This document shows positions 1-7,760 of a stretch of 64,000 nt of DNA, one piece after another. The stretch comes from an uncultured bacterium (GTDB taxonomy: Bacteria; Cyanobacteriota; Vampirovibrionia; Gastranaerophilales; Gastranaerophilaceae), in contig CACYVN010000001.1 in assembly GCA_902777855.1 (NCBI GenBank), positions 186,001-250,000 of the forward strand. Reading direction: 5' to 3'. The position numbers were made by a program, and so were the translations under genes. Positions within the stretch are counted from its first letter, which is position 1. Each line of letters starts with the position of its first letter. The notes under the pieces were generated by a model that saw only the letters and a program-made list of their open reading frames with translations, searched no databases and was not told the DNA's origin.

Positions 1-69
1 GATGTTTCTGCGAACCAGAGTTATTCTGTGTATGCACCCTATTTTATTATTTTTAAAAGGAGATTAATT

Positions 70-525
70 ATGAAAAAACTCGCACTGGCACAAGATGCCT
101 TTAAACTCTATGCTGAAAAATTTATGTCGTTAGAAGATATCGCAAGGCAGCTTCATTTGAACGAAAGAACGCTTCGCCGGTGGAAAAAGTCTGATAACTG
201 GGAAACCAAAAGAGCTGAATATCTTCGGACTAAAACAACGTTACATTCGGATTTATATGATTTTACCCGCAGTTTAATAAATTCTATCGAGAAGGATATG
301 GAGAATAACGATAAAGTCGAGCCTGCAAGGTATTATGCCGTTACTAAAATGCTGAAATTGATTGGGCCGGTTAAATCTTATGAGGATGAAGTGATAAGTG
401 AAAAACAAAAGCTCCAAGAGGAAAAGCCGAAAGGTTTAACGCCTGATGTTATAAGAGAAATAGAAGAACGAATTCTCGGCATAACTCATGAAGAATTTTG
501 TGAACACGATTTGAACGCCGATTAA
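70..525 (+). CDS. Phage terminase small-subunit-like HTH protein
   Basis: The protein begins with a helix-turn-helix segment (about residues 15-35, with the stretch LEDIARQLHLNERTLRRWKK) followed by a charged helical body. This is the layout of DUF1804 / small-terminase-like phage proteins, which bind DNA and direct packaging by a large terminase. The ATG at 70 is chosen because AAAAGGAG lies at 55-62; an in-frame start at 28 has no ribosome site. No large terminase, portal or capsid gene follows, so it is either the edge of a prophage lying to the left of the window or an isolated remnant. The family assignment is by sequence style and is moderate. Confidence 0.55.
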   Translation: MKKLALAQDAFKLYAEKFMSLEDIARQLHLNERTLRRWKKSDNWETKRAEYLRTKTTLHSDLYDFTRSLINSIEKDMENNDKVEPARYYAVTKMLKLIGPVKSYEDEVISEKQKLQEEKPKGLTPDVIREIEERILGITHEEFCEHDLNAD

Positions 526-543
526 ACACCTTTTAAACGGCCT

Positions 544-765
544 TTAAACTTCGACATCTTTTTCATGGTCGATAAAGAATGCGTTTAGCACATCTGCATC
601 ATTTCGTAAATGTTTAACGACTGGCGCGAGATTATAGCATTCTTCAATCTCAGGTTGATTTGCAACAAAATAATCAATAACAACCGCTGTGTTATAAATA
701 TTTTCCGACCACTTACTTAATTGCTTAAATTCCTTTGGTGTAATATTCAATCCGACTTTTTCCAT
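544..765 (-). CDS. Small hypothetical protein
   Basis: A 73-residue acidic protein with no domain I recognise. The start at 765 is set by a strong AAAGGAGG site five bases upstream; a longer in-frame start at 789 has no such site. It converges on the terminase-like gene with 18 bases between stop codons. The C-terminal half is rich in Asp, Glu and hydrophobic residues (HLRNDADVLNAFFIDHEKD) and is probably helical. Small acidic proteins of this kind are common in phage-derived islands, but nothing in the sequence fixes a role. Confidence 0.5.
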   Translation of the reverse strand: MEKVGLNITPKEFKQLSKWSENIYNTAVVIDYFVANQPEIEECYNLAPVVKHLRNDADVLNAFFIDHEKDVEV

Positions 766-853
766 ACGACCTCCTTTATCGTGTCGCATTCATAACTCTT
801 ATGTGTACGGAAGTCAAGTTTTACACATAGTATTTTAATATTAGAATATATTT

Positions 854-1273
854 ATGACAGACAATCTAACAAAAGAACAACGTCATAAGAATATGACACA
901 TATTAGAAGTACGAATACACGGATAGAGAAAGATGTTACAAAAGCATTGTGGAATCTTGGTTATCGCTTTCGTAAGAATGTAAAAACTCTACCAGGCAAA
1001 CCTGATATTGCAATACAAAAGTATAAAATTGTTATATTTTTAGATTCTTGCTTTTGGCATAAATGTCCTGAACACTTCAAAAAACCAAAGTCTAATTTAG
1101 AGTATTGGGAGCCGAAAATAAAAAGAAATATTGAAAGAGATGCTGAAATCAACCAATATTATAAAGACAATAATTGGCATATATTAAGAATCTGGGAACA
1201 CGAAATTAAGAAAACAAATTTTCAAAATACAATTGAAAAGATTAAAAATTTTATTGAATTAAATAAACTATAA
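854..1273 (+). CDS. vsr: Very short patch repair endonuclease (Vsr)
   Basis: Vsr nicks DNA 5' of the T in T:G mismatches left when 5-methylcytosine deaminates, starting repair back to C:G. The 139 residues match the family in length and order: an N-terminal NMTHIRSTNTRIE segment, the catalytic region around GKPDIAIQKYKIVIFLDSCFWHKC with the metal-binding Asp and the Cys/His zinc ligands, then the family's FKKPKSN segment and a C-terminal WEHEIKK helix. No clear ribosome site precedes the ATG, but the N terminus aligns with the family. Its stop overlaps the stop of the convergent MazG-like gene by 6 bp. Vsr genes usually sit near a C5 cytosine methyltransferase, and one is encoded at 4022-5137. 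Confidence 0.95.
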   Translation: MTDNLTKEQRHKNMTHIRSTNTRIEKDVTKALWNLGYRFRKNVKTLPGKPDIAIQKYKIVIFLDSCFWHKCPEHFKKPKSNLEYWEPKIKRNIERDAEINQYYKDNNWHILRIWEHEIKKTNFQNTIEKIKNFIELNKL

Positions 1274-1615
1274 TTCGGTGTATTTCTTACAGGTCCCTTT
1301 GGATTTTTCTATTGGATATTTTCTTCTATTTTTACTTAATTTATCAATTACAGCATTAGATAAATCAATATTTAAAACATCCGCCATTGATAGCAGATAT
1401 ATTAAAATATCCGCCATTTCTTCCTGAAGATGCTCCCGTTTATTTATTGCTGTATCGAAAGAACTTTTGTTGTCATCCCAAAGAAATAATTCAGCTAATT
1501 CTGAGACCTCAACCGAAAGGGCCATTGCTAAATTCTTTGGTGTATGAAACTGTTTCCAATCTCTTTCATCTCTAAATTTTTTTACTTCATTTTGCAAATC
1601 GTTAATATTTTCCAT
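1268..1615 (-). CDS. MazG-like nucleotide pyrophosphohydrolase
   Basis: A 115-residue all-alpha NTP pyrophosphohydrolase of the MazG/DCTPP1 (RS21-C6-like) type, which hydrolyses (d)NTPs to monophosphates and pyrophosphate. The magnesium-binding motifs are visible: EVSELAE in the second helix (ExxE) and EEMADILIYLL in the third (ExxD). It starts two bases after the stop of the upstream restriction-nuclease-like gene (1617-2162) in the same direction, so the two are probably co-transcribed and translationally coupled. Similar enzymes occur in phages and defence islands as dNTP-pool cleaners; its role next to a nuclease here is not known. Confidence 0.85.
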   Translation of the reverse strand: MENINDLQNEVKKFRDERDWKQFHTPKNLAMALSVEVSELAELFLWDDNKSSFDTAINKREHLQEEMADILIYLLSMADVLNIDLSNAVIDKLSKNRRKYPIEKSKGTCKKYTEL

Positions 1616-1616
1616 T

Positions 1617-2162
1617 TTAATCCACCAATGATATTCTTTTTACAGGCTGTAAATGATCTGGAACAATTATACATGACTTCATTGAAAAACGTGGTCTTCT
1701 TCCTTGTTCTTGCTGCATTTTAAATGTTTCTTTTTTTGCTTGATTTAATACAAGCGAATACACATCACGGGTAATGTGATAAAAATCGACAATACCATCA
1801 ACGCTACCATTAGGTGCAAAATCCACAAACCATAGTTCATCCCAAGTTGATTTCGGCCCAAAGGAAGTACAATCATTTGGTATAGATGCAGATTTAATTT
1901 GAATTCCTGCGCCTGTACTTATGTCTACACAGTCATAGGAATGAGCCGTCCCATTTGTTCTTACTGCATTAAAGAATATACAAAAAAGAGCTTCACTAAA
2001 AACATCAGGAACATTTAATGTTCTCCCTTCCAAAGATTTTAAGTCTGTATTAATATCTTGCCACTTTTTAAATATATTTTTTAACTTTATAAAGTCCTCT
2101 TGGTCAAAAGCATCACCTATAACTTTTGTTCCGTCTTTTAGCTTAACTTCCATTTTTCTCAT
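1617..2162 (-). CDS. Type II restriction endonuclease, Bsp6I-like
   Basis: The 181-residue protein resembles the Bsp6I family of type II restriction enzymes (GC^NGC cutters): an N-terminal VKLKDGTKVIGDAF strand region, a VPDVFSEALFC helix, YDCVD, then IQIKSAS, which reads as the Asp and Q-x-K part of a PD-(D/E)XK active site, followed by CTSFGPKSTWDELWFVDF. The size fits the family. The ATG at 2162 lies 7 bases after an AAGGAG site. The MazG-like gene follows directly. The C5 methyltransferase at 4022-5137 is a plausible partner. Family recognition is from memory of conserved segments; the specificity cannot be read from sequence. Confidence 0.65.
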   Translation of the reverse strand: MRKMEVKLKDGTKVIGDAFDQEDFIKLKNIFKKWQDINTDLKSLEGRTLNVPDVFSEALFCIFFNAVRTNGTAHSYDCVDISTGAGIQIKSASIPNDCTSFGPKSTWDELWFVDFAPNGSVDGIVDFYHITRDVYSLVLNQAKKETFKMQQEQGRRPRFSMKSCIIVPDHLQPVKRISLVD

Positions 2163-2233
2163 GACATAACTCCTTGTATTTAATGGGAAAGATAATATTA
2201 GTGTATCACAATTTTTTGTGATATAAAAAATCT

Positions 2234-2977
2234 ATGGAAAAATTAAAAAAAGCAGACGAAGATAAATATTTTATTACGAAAAAAAAGGATTTTTTACCAC
2301 TTCCTGTCTTTTCTGAAGAAATCATAAGTGCTGTTTTTGATTTTGCTTACGATATGACCTACGGCAAAGAGGGTGAACATAGAGACCACAGAAGCGGGGG
2401 ACAGCATAAAAGAAGAAATGGTGAAATTTTTATAAACACATTCCAAGGAAAACTGTCTGAATTCGGTGTATATTATTACCTAAGAAAAAACAATATTGTT
2501 GATTTGGGGCGTCCAGACTTAGAAAAATGGGGACTGGGAAAGTGGGACGAAGCGGATTTTTCCTGCAATAATAAGAAAATTTCTATTAAATCAACCAAGC
2601 ACTTCGGTAACTTGATTCTTCTTGAAACAAAAGATTGGGATGAAGAAGGTAAATATAAACCAAATGACAGCTCTTACGATATAACTATTTTGGTAAGAAT
2701 TAAGCCTGACGGAGAAAATTTATTAAAGAAAAGCAGGTTATTATACACAGATACTTGCCCAAAAGAACAGTTAGAATCGATAATAAAAAGTGAAAAATGG
2801 CTGTGTGATATTCCGGGATTTTTAACAATAAAAATGCTGAAAGAAATTATAAACAATGATTTTATACTTCCGCAAAATAGCTATCTAAACGGTACAACAA
2901 GAATGGATGCAGAAAATTATTACATACAAGCAGGGGATTTAATTGATATTGCCCAAATTAAAAGTATTTTAAAATGA
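2234..2977 (+). CDS. PD-(D/E)XK restriction-endonuclease-like protein A
   Basis: A 247-residue protein with a recognisable PD-(D/E)XK core: helix residue E76 in GKLSE, D108, and the SIKSTK strand (S117, K119, K122), with E131 eleven residues further on. The usual (D/E)-x-K position is Ser here. Cfr10I/NgoMIV-type enzymes also use S-x-K with the acid moved downstream, so the active site may be permuted. It lies 10 bp upstream of a second nuclease (2988-4025) sharing the GKLxE and IKSTK signature, and the two probably form one operon. The named restriction family is not recognised. It may be one subunit of a two-subunit endonuclease. Confidence 0.65.
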   Translation: MEKLKKADEDKYFITKKKDFLPLPVFSEEIISAVFDFAYDMTYGKEGEHRDHRSGGQHKRRNGEIFINTFQGKLSEFGVYYYLRKNNIVDLGRPDLEKWGLGKWDEADFSCNNKKISIKSTKHFGNLILLETKDWDEEGKYKPNDSSYDITILVRIKPDGENLLKKSRLLYTDTCPKEQLESIIKSEKWLCDIPGFLTIKMLKEIINNDFILPQNSYLNGTTRMDAENYYIQAGDLIDIAQIKSILK

Positions 2978-2987
2978 GGAATCTATA

Positions 2988-4025
2988 ATGAGTGAAATAA
3001 TCGTATTAAATGAAAATATAGGAAAACCGAATCAGGTAGAAGATGATTTAAAAAATGTCATAGATTTTAATGATGAGAATATTTATACATTAGAACAATT
3101 TTCTCAGTTATTTTCTGGCGAATTTAGAGGTTTAATATGTTACTATAAAGAAAGAAATAAAGAAGCAAGTAAAAGAAGTGATTGGTATGAGGATGTAAAT
3201 TATAATTCAATTCCTTTTGAGCAAGTAAAAGTAGGGCGAAAAGACGGATACAAAATTACAGAAAAAGATTTATTAAATTGGTACAATGCTTCAATATTGC
3301 CTAATACGGTTTTAGTTACAGAGCAAGATTATTTATTTGCATTAAAATTTTCAATAGCCTGTTATATTAAAATGGGACAATCCCCGCATGGTTTAGCAGG
3401 AATGGATAGGGATATGAATCAAAGATTATCTAATGATGTTCTAGGCAAATTAGCTGAAATCGCGGTAATGAAGCATGCAAAGCAATATGGCTGTGAAATT
3501 GGTTTAGCATTTGATTTATGGGATTTAGAAAAACACGATTTTTCTTACTATCAATATGAAAAAGATATACGTTTAGTTAATGGACATATTCCACAAAAAA
3601 ATATTGAAATTAAATCAACTAAATATAGAAGCAGTATGCAAGATGTTCCTATGTATAAAACTCATGAAGAAGAACACCATAATTTTGATTGCTTAGTACA
3701 AGCAAAGCTTACGTTACCTAAAACGCATCTATTGAATTATCTAAATTTGAAAATACTAAAACAAGATATTTCAAACTCTATTGAATACTTGCAAGATTAT
3801 AAAAATGACGAGAATGAATATAATAAATTATTAAAAGAAACTGTTTGGAAAGATTTACCTGTATATATTAGCGGTATTATCAATAAGGATGATATGTTTA
3901 AAATTGGCGATGAAAAGAAAACAATACCCTGTTTAAACCAAAGTGTCAAAAATAAATATTTTACATTTTCTGCACTGTTGGATAATTCACAAGAAACTTT
4001 CAAAAAGTTTTACGCAAACCTCTAA
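2988..4025 (+). CDS. PD-(D/E)XK restriction-endonuclease-like protein B
   Basis: A 345-residue protein whose central part repeats the core seen in the gene before it: GKLAE with E157, D184, then EIKSTK with E207 and K209. Unlike protein A, it keeps the full D...E-x-K triad. The N-terminal ~100 residues are a separate, mostly helical segment with an Arg/Lys-rich stretch (YKERNKEASKRSDW) and could read DNA sequence. GAGGA precedes the ATG. Its stop overlaps the stop of the convergent methyltransferase by 4 bp. With protein A it looks like a two-component restriction enzyme, but no specific family is recognised. Confidence 0.65.
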   Translation: MSEIIVLNENIGKPNQVEDDLKNVIDFNDENIYTLEQFSQLFSGEFRGLICYYKERNKEASKRSDWYEDVNYNSIPFEQVKVGRKDGYKITEKDLLNWYNASILPNTVLVTEQDYLFALKFSIACYIKMGQSPHGLAGMDRDMNQRLSNDVLGKLAEIAVMKHAKQYGCEIGLAFDLWDLEKHDFSYYQYEKDIRLVNGHIPQKNIEIKSTKYRSSMQDVPMYKTHEEEHHNFDCLVQAKLTLPKTHLLNYLNLKILKQDISNSIEYLQDYKNDENEYNKLLKETVWKDLPVYISGIINKDDMFKIGDEKKTIPCLNQSVKNKYFTFSALLDNSQETFKKFYANL

Positions 4026-5137
4026 TCTAATATTTTTAAAATTTCTTCTGCTAACAATTGGATAACATCAACGGACACAGCATTTCCAGCCTGTTTGTAC
4101 AGGTGTGCGTTTGAATATGGTCTACCTTTGAACGATATTGGAAGTGTATAGCCGTGACCAACTGGGAACCCCTGGAGTCTAAAGGTTTCTGCTGGAGTTA
4201 ATTTTCTTACTCCGTCTGCAACTTTTATTAATGGTACATTGTGCCCTCCAGTTCCCATATTTGCTGTTAATGTAGGACAAACATTGCTCTGATTTTTTCT
4301 AACATACATTCCTCTGCGGCATTGATAAAATTGATATTTCTCATTAACTTCTTTTGCTAAATTAATACCATCTTCTAAAAAGTAGTGCGGATATTTTTCT
4401 TTTGTATAATAAAATTCTTTGTTATCTTGATAATTCACATTGTAGTTAATTACTTTTTCTACTTCTTTAGCTCTTTCTTTTGCTGACTTTTTAGTTTTAT
4501 AATTATCAGAATTATCAAAAAAGGTAAATTTATCAGCATCTTTTTTATTTAAAAACCCTACAATATATATTCTTTCCCTGTTTTGAGGTAATTCTGTAAA
4601 ATCCATTGTATTTAGGACTTTTTCTTTTATTGTATATCCACAATCTTCCAATTTGGATTTTATAATTTGATAAGTTCTGCCTGAATCATGCGACAATAAG
4701 TTTTTAACATTTTCCAAGAATAATATTCTCGGTTTTTGTGAATATTTATCCATTTGATTAATAAGTTCAACAATTTGTAAGAACAAATTTCCTCGTTCAT
4801 CAGCAAAGCCTCTTCTCTCCCCGGCAATACTAAAAGCTTGGCAGGGAAAGCCTCCGTTTAGAACATCAATTTTTGAATCAAAGAAATAGTGACGCTGACT
4901 TTCATAATATTCTTTTTCTTCTTCAGAAGTACATAATGATGGATTTAAGAATTTGTGTATATCTCCTTCTAACAATGGGTGATTGAAATTTTTTCGGTAC
5001 GTTTCGCAAGCATATTCATCAATTTCATTAGCAAATTTTATTTCATATTCTTTGTCTTCTAATTTAGCATTTTGAAAACCTAAACAAATTCCGCCAACAC
5101 CAGCAAATAAACTTCCAACATTATATTTCTTCTTCAT
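4022..5137 (-). CDS. DNA (cytosine-5-)-methyltransferase
   Basis: A complete C5 cytosine methyltransferase of 371 residues. It shows motif I (LFAGVGGICLGF, AdoMet binding), motif IV with the catalytic Cys99 (GGFPCQAFSIAGERRG), motif VI (ENVKN), motif VIII (QNRERIYIVGF), a target-recognition region of roughly 110 residues, motif IX (RKLTPAETFRLQGFP) and motif X (YKQAGNAV). The ATG at 5137 is preferred over the in-frame TTG at 5143 because GGAAGG sits six bases before the ATG. It is the modification enzyme of the local restriction island and shares a 79-bp divergent promoter region with the glycosylase at 5217. A GCNGC target is suggested only by the Bsp6I-like nuclease. Confidence 0.95.
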   Translation of the reverse strand: MKKKYNVGSLFAGVGGICLGFQNAKLEDKEYEIKFANEIDEYACETYRKNFNHPLLEGDIHKFLNPSLCTSEEEKEYYESQRHYFFDSKIDVLNGGFPCQAFSIAGERRGFADERGNLFLQIVELINQMDKYSQKPRILFLENVKNLLSHDSGRTYQIIKSKLEDCGYTIKEKVLNTMDFTELPQNRERIYIVGFLNKKDADKFTFFDNSDNYKTKKSAKERAKEVEKVINYNVNYQDNKEFYYTKEKYPHYFLEDGINLAKEVNEKYQFYQCRRGMYVRKNQSNVCPTLTANMGTGGHNVPLIKVADGVRKLTPAETFRLQGFPVGHGYTLPISFKGRPYSNAHLYKQAGNAVSVDVIQLLAEEILKILD

Positions 5138-5216
5138 TAGCAACCTTCCTTTATGCTTTTCATGCTAAAATAAAAGTGCTGTAAGTTCAAGAATGTAACA
5201 AAAGGAGCAACATATT

Positions 5217-5855
5217 TTGACACAATTGAGTACATACAAAGTTAAACTTATTGCGAATGATCAAATTATTGAATATCTAAAAAGCAAAGATTCTGTTTTT
5301 GAAATGTTATTTGATAAATATGGATATGCTCGCCTTGAAAGAGAATCTGATATATTTGAATCAATTGTTTCAAATATAATCGGCCAGCAGTTGTCTAATA
5401 AAGTCAAACAAGTGATCTATAATAGATTTTTAAATTTGGTAAAAACTGTAACACCTGAAAGCATTTTAAATATTGATACTGAATTAATTAGACAGTGTGG
5501 AATATCTTATTCTAAAATTAGTTATATTAAGGAATTGTCAGAGAATATTTTAAATAATAATTATAACTTTAATAATTTAGATAAACTAAATGATGATGAT
5601 TTGATAAAAGAATTATGCAAAATAAAGGGTGTTGGTAAATGGACAGCCGAAATGCTTGCTCTTTTTTCATTTGGACGTGAAAATATAATTAGCTATGATG
5701 ATGTTGCTTTACGCAATGGGATTATAAAAGCAAAGGGTTACAAAAGTCTTACAAAACAACGATTTGAGCAATTAAGAAAAAAATATAGTCCATATTGTTC
5801 ATATGCTTCATTATATTATTATGCACATAATGATGATGAATTAAGATGGAAATAA
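5217..5855 (+). CDS. HhH-GPD DNA glycosylase, AlkA-like
   Basis: A 212-residue base-excision glycosylase of the HhH-GPD superfamily, closest in style to AlkA / 3-methyladenine glycosylase II. The helix-hairpin-helix is IKGVGKWTAE (about 136-145), and the catalytic Asp lies in SYDDVAL (D161/D162). IIGQQLS near residue 54 is also typical. There is no FeS-cluster Cys motif at the C terminus, so it is not an Nth/MutY type. It starts with TTG, supported by AAAGGAG nine bases upstream. Placed head-to-head with a C5 methyltransferase and near Vsr, it could remove thymine from T:G mismatches or repair alkylated bases; the substrate is inferred only from context. Confidence 0.85.
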   Translation: MTQLSTYKVKLIANDQIIEYLKSKDSVFEMLFDKYGYARLERESDIFESIVSNIIGQQLSNKVKQVIYNRFLNLVKTVTPESILNIDTELIRQCGISYSKISYIKELSENILNNNYNFNNLDKLNDDDLIKELCKIKGVGKWTAEMLALFSFGRENIISYDDVALRNGIIKAKGYKSLTKQRFEQLRKKYSPYCSYASLYYYAHNDDELRWK

Positions 5856-5877
5856 ATATCAAAATATATTTAGAATT

Positions 5878-6085
5878 ATCACAAACTCTGAGAATGAATT
5901 ATCAGTAAGTTTTAGAATTTGTATCAGAGAGTTTTGAAGTATTTCCCTCAAAACTTAAAAAGTTTGAGAATTCTCTCAAACTTCCGGGGGTACTTTTCTC
6001 AATCTCTCTGATAATTTACATAAAAAGTTTGAGAATTCTCTCAAACTTCCGGGGGTACTTTTCACAATCTCTCTGATAATTTACA
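5878..6085 (+). repeat. Structured interspersed repeat, copy A
   Basis: First of four related elements. It carries direct repeats built on TATCAGAGAGTTTT, an outer inverted pair TATCAGAGAG / CTCTCTGATA, and an inner perfect hairpin at 5960-5983 (10-base arms AAGTTTGAGA / TCTCAAACTT, loop ATTC). The 3' half is duplicated in tandem: 5957-6021 is repeated at 6022-6086 almost without change. The element starts ~22 bp after the glycosylase stop and has the same orientation as the flanking genes. The other copies are at 7761, 9610 and 10203. Confidence 0.9.
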
Positions 6086-6108
6086 CCCACCCAGGAAGTA
6101 TCATGGGT

Positions 6109-6280
6109 ATCTATATACACAAACTCTTAAAACTGCCTGGGTTGGACCCGAACCTGTGAAGTCTTAAAACGCTTGCTATGTCACTATTCATCTTAACTCG
6201 TTTTTGCAACAAGTCAAGTCTATCAACCAATAATACCGCATATTTCAGACATATTTTTTAACATGAGCTGAAAACGAACC
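6109..6280 (+). repeat. 172-bp repeat, copy 1
   Basis: This block matches 8031-8202 over exactly 172 bases with seven mismatches by eye. Both copies lie between a structured repeat element (A or B) and the next accessory gene, in the same orientation. One strand contains GGTTCGGGTCC, reminiscent of a tRNA T-loop, but the T-stem does not pair and the invariant A58 is missing, so it is not a tRNA gene. On the minus strand a 26-codon open frame from ATGAATAGTGAC is preserved in both copies. Function unknown. Confidence 0.9.
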
Positions 6281-6291
6281 GATGACAAAAA

Positions 6292-6336
6292 CTATCTTGA
6301 TTATGTATTGACATAATCAAGATAGCGTGTTATTTT
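6292..6336 (+). promoter_or_regulatory. Palindromic operator over a candidate promoter
   Basis: A perfect 14-base inverted repeat (CTATCTTGATTATG / CATAATCAAGATAG, 6-base spacer, 6292-6325) covers a TTGACA at 6308-6313. Seventeen bases downstream is TATTTT (6331-6336), a usable -10 element, just before the RHH/NifX-like gene. The layout is that of an autoregulated promoter; the repressor could be the ribbon-helix-helix segment of the downstream protein. A terminator reading (stem followed by T-rich sequence) is the alternative. Confidence 0.5.
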
Positions 6337-6342
6337 TTTATT

Positions 6343-6957
6343 ATGAAATGTTGTCAAAAATCTAATTGGGGCGGGAAACGCGAGATGGCAGGAAGAAAGA
6401 AAACCTGTCTTATAAAAGTGCCGTTTAATAGAAGAATAAACGAAAACATTTTAAATATTCTGCGAGATTACGCAAAAAGGCATAATCTTACAGATACGCA
6501 AGCTCTTGAAAGTGCAATTTTATTACAGAGTAACATAGAAAAATTAAGAGGAGATATGGTTATGAAAATTTGTATTCCGACAAGTGAGGGAAAATTATGC
6601 GGACATTTCGGGCATTGTGATTCTTTCACTTTTGCTGAAATTAATCCTGAAACAAAAGAAATTTTAACTATAGAAGAAAAAATACCAGAAGAAGGAATTT
6701 CTTGCCAGAGTGCTGCCTGGATTTCAGAACAGGGAGTAAGCAAAGTTTTGGCAGGCGGAATGGGCGGACGTCCTATGATGATGTTTGCACAAAACGGAGT
6801 TGAAGTTGTTGCAGGATGTCCTGAATTGCCGATTAGAGAAGTTTTAGAAAAATATATGGCAAATTCTCTTGAGACTGGAGTAAACGCATGCGGCGGCGAA
6901 GGTCATGATCACGCGCACTGCCACCACCATGGCGAAGGACATCATTGCAACCATTAA
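6343..6957 (+). CDS. RHH-like segment plus NifX/NifB-type domain protein
   Basis: One open frame carries two parts. Residues ~15-65 (LIKVPFNRRINENILN...TDTQALESAILLQ) have the strand-helix-helix pattern of ribbon-helix-helix DNA-binding proteins. From residue 74 on, the frame reads as a dinitrogenase iron-molybdenum cofactor (NifX/NifB C-terminal) domain: ICIPTSEGKLCGHFGHCDSF, GGMGGRPMMMF, AGCPELPIREVLEKY. It ends in a metal-binding His/Cys tail (GHDHAHCHHHGEGHHCNH). A strong AAGAGGAG (6546-6553) stands before an internal ATG at 6562, so the NifX-like domain may also be made alone. Possible starts are 6343, 6385 and 6562. Such domains bind iron or mixed metal clusters. The MBL hydrolase gene follows after 11 bp. 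Confidence 0.75.
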   Translation: MKCCQKSNWGGKREMAGRKKTCLIKVPFNRRINENILNILRDYAKRHNLTDTQALESAILLQSNIEKLRGDMVMKICIPTSEGKLCGHFGHCDSFTFAEINPETKEILTIEEKIPEEGISCQSAAWISEQGVSKVLAGGMGGRPMMMFAQNGVEVVAGCPELPIREVLEKYMANSLETGVNACGGEGHDHAHCHHHGEGHHCNH

Positions 6958-6968
6958 GGAGTTATATT

Positions 6969-7751
6969 ATGAAAATTCATCAAATCAGAAACGCAACAAT
7001 AATTGTAATTTATAACGATAAAAGATTTTTAATTGACCCATGGCTAATGCCGAAGGACTTTATGCCGGGGTTTGAGGGTGCAATGAATAGTGAGGTTAGG
7101 CAGCCAAGAGTGGATTTACCAAAGGATTTCGATATAAATCATTTACCCCTGGATGCGGTTATTCTAACCCATTTTCATCCTGACCATTTTGATGAATTTG
7201 CAGTAAATGCATTGGATAAAAATATTCCGTTCTTTGTTCAGAATGAAACAGATTTGAATATAATTAAAAATTTTGGGTTTAATGATGTTCGTATTGTTTC
7301 TGAAAACGGAACAGATTTTGAGGGTGTAAAACTATTCAAAACACAATGTCAGCACGGCAGACGTGAAGTTGTAAAACCGATGTGTGAGCAAATCGGAATG
7401 CCTTATGACGCTATGGGAATAGCATTTAAATCTAACAAAGAAAAAACATTATATGTTGCAGGCGATACAATTTGGTGTGAAGAAGTAAAACAAGCTATTG
7501 ATAAATTCAATCCTGAAATAATAATTATAAATGCTTGCGGAGCTACTGTATTGGTTGGCAAGGGTGAAAGGTTGATTATGGATATTGAGGATACAAAAGC
7601 AATATCAAAATATGCTAAAAATTCAACTATTATTGCAAGCCATATGGACGCTGTAAGCCACTTAACAGTTACAAGAGAAGATATAAAATCTCTAAAACTA
7701 AATAATGTTGTTGTGCCTGAAGATAATGAGATTTTGGAATTTAATAATTAA
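6969..7751 (+). CDS. MBL-fold metallo-hydrolase (UlaG-like)
   Basis: A 260-residue metallo-beta-lactamase-fold hydrolase. The zinc motif HxHxDH is H68-F-H70-P-D72-H73; later ligand regions are YVAGDT (about 172) and IIASHMDAVSH. The short form without extra domains resembles UlaG-type lactonases and many uncharacterised MBL proteins. ATG 6969 has AAGGAG at 6956-6961; an earlier in-frame start at 6945 would overlap the upstream gene and lacks a ribosome site. It is co-directional with the NifX-like gene and probably co-transcribed. The substrate cannot be inferred. Confidence 0.85.
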   Translation: MKIHQIRNATIIVIYNDKRFLIDPWLMPKDFMPGFEGAMNSEVRQPRVDLPKDFDINHLPLDAVILTHFHPDHFDEFAVNALDKNIPFFVQNETDLNIIKNFGFNDVRIVSENGTDFEGVKLFKTQCQHGRREVVKPMCEQIGMPYDAMGIAFKSNKEKTLYVAGDTIWCEEVKQAIDKFNPEIIIINACGATVLVGKGERLIMDIEDTKAISKYAKNSTIIASHMDAVSHLTVTREDIKSLKLNNVVVPEDNEILEFNN

Positions 7752-7760
7752 ACATATTTC

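Noticed and set aside
28-69. Longer N terminus for the terminase-like gene from ATG 28
   Set aside because: The ribosome site at 55-62 clearly serves ATG 70, and the extra residues are unlike the family.
6121-6180. tRNA-like 3' end (GGTTCGGGTCC on the minus strand) inside the 172-bp repeat
   Set aside because: The T-stem pairs for only a few bases, the T-loop lacks A58, and no D arm or anticodon arm can be built upstream.
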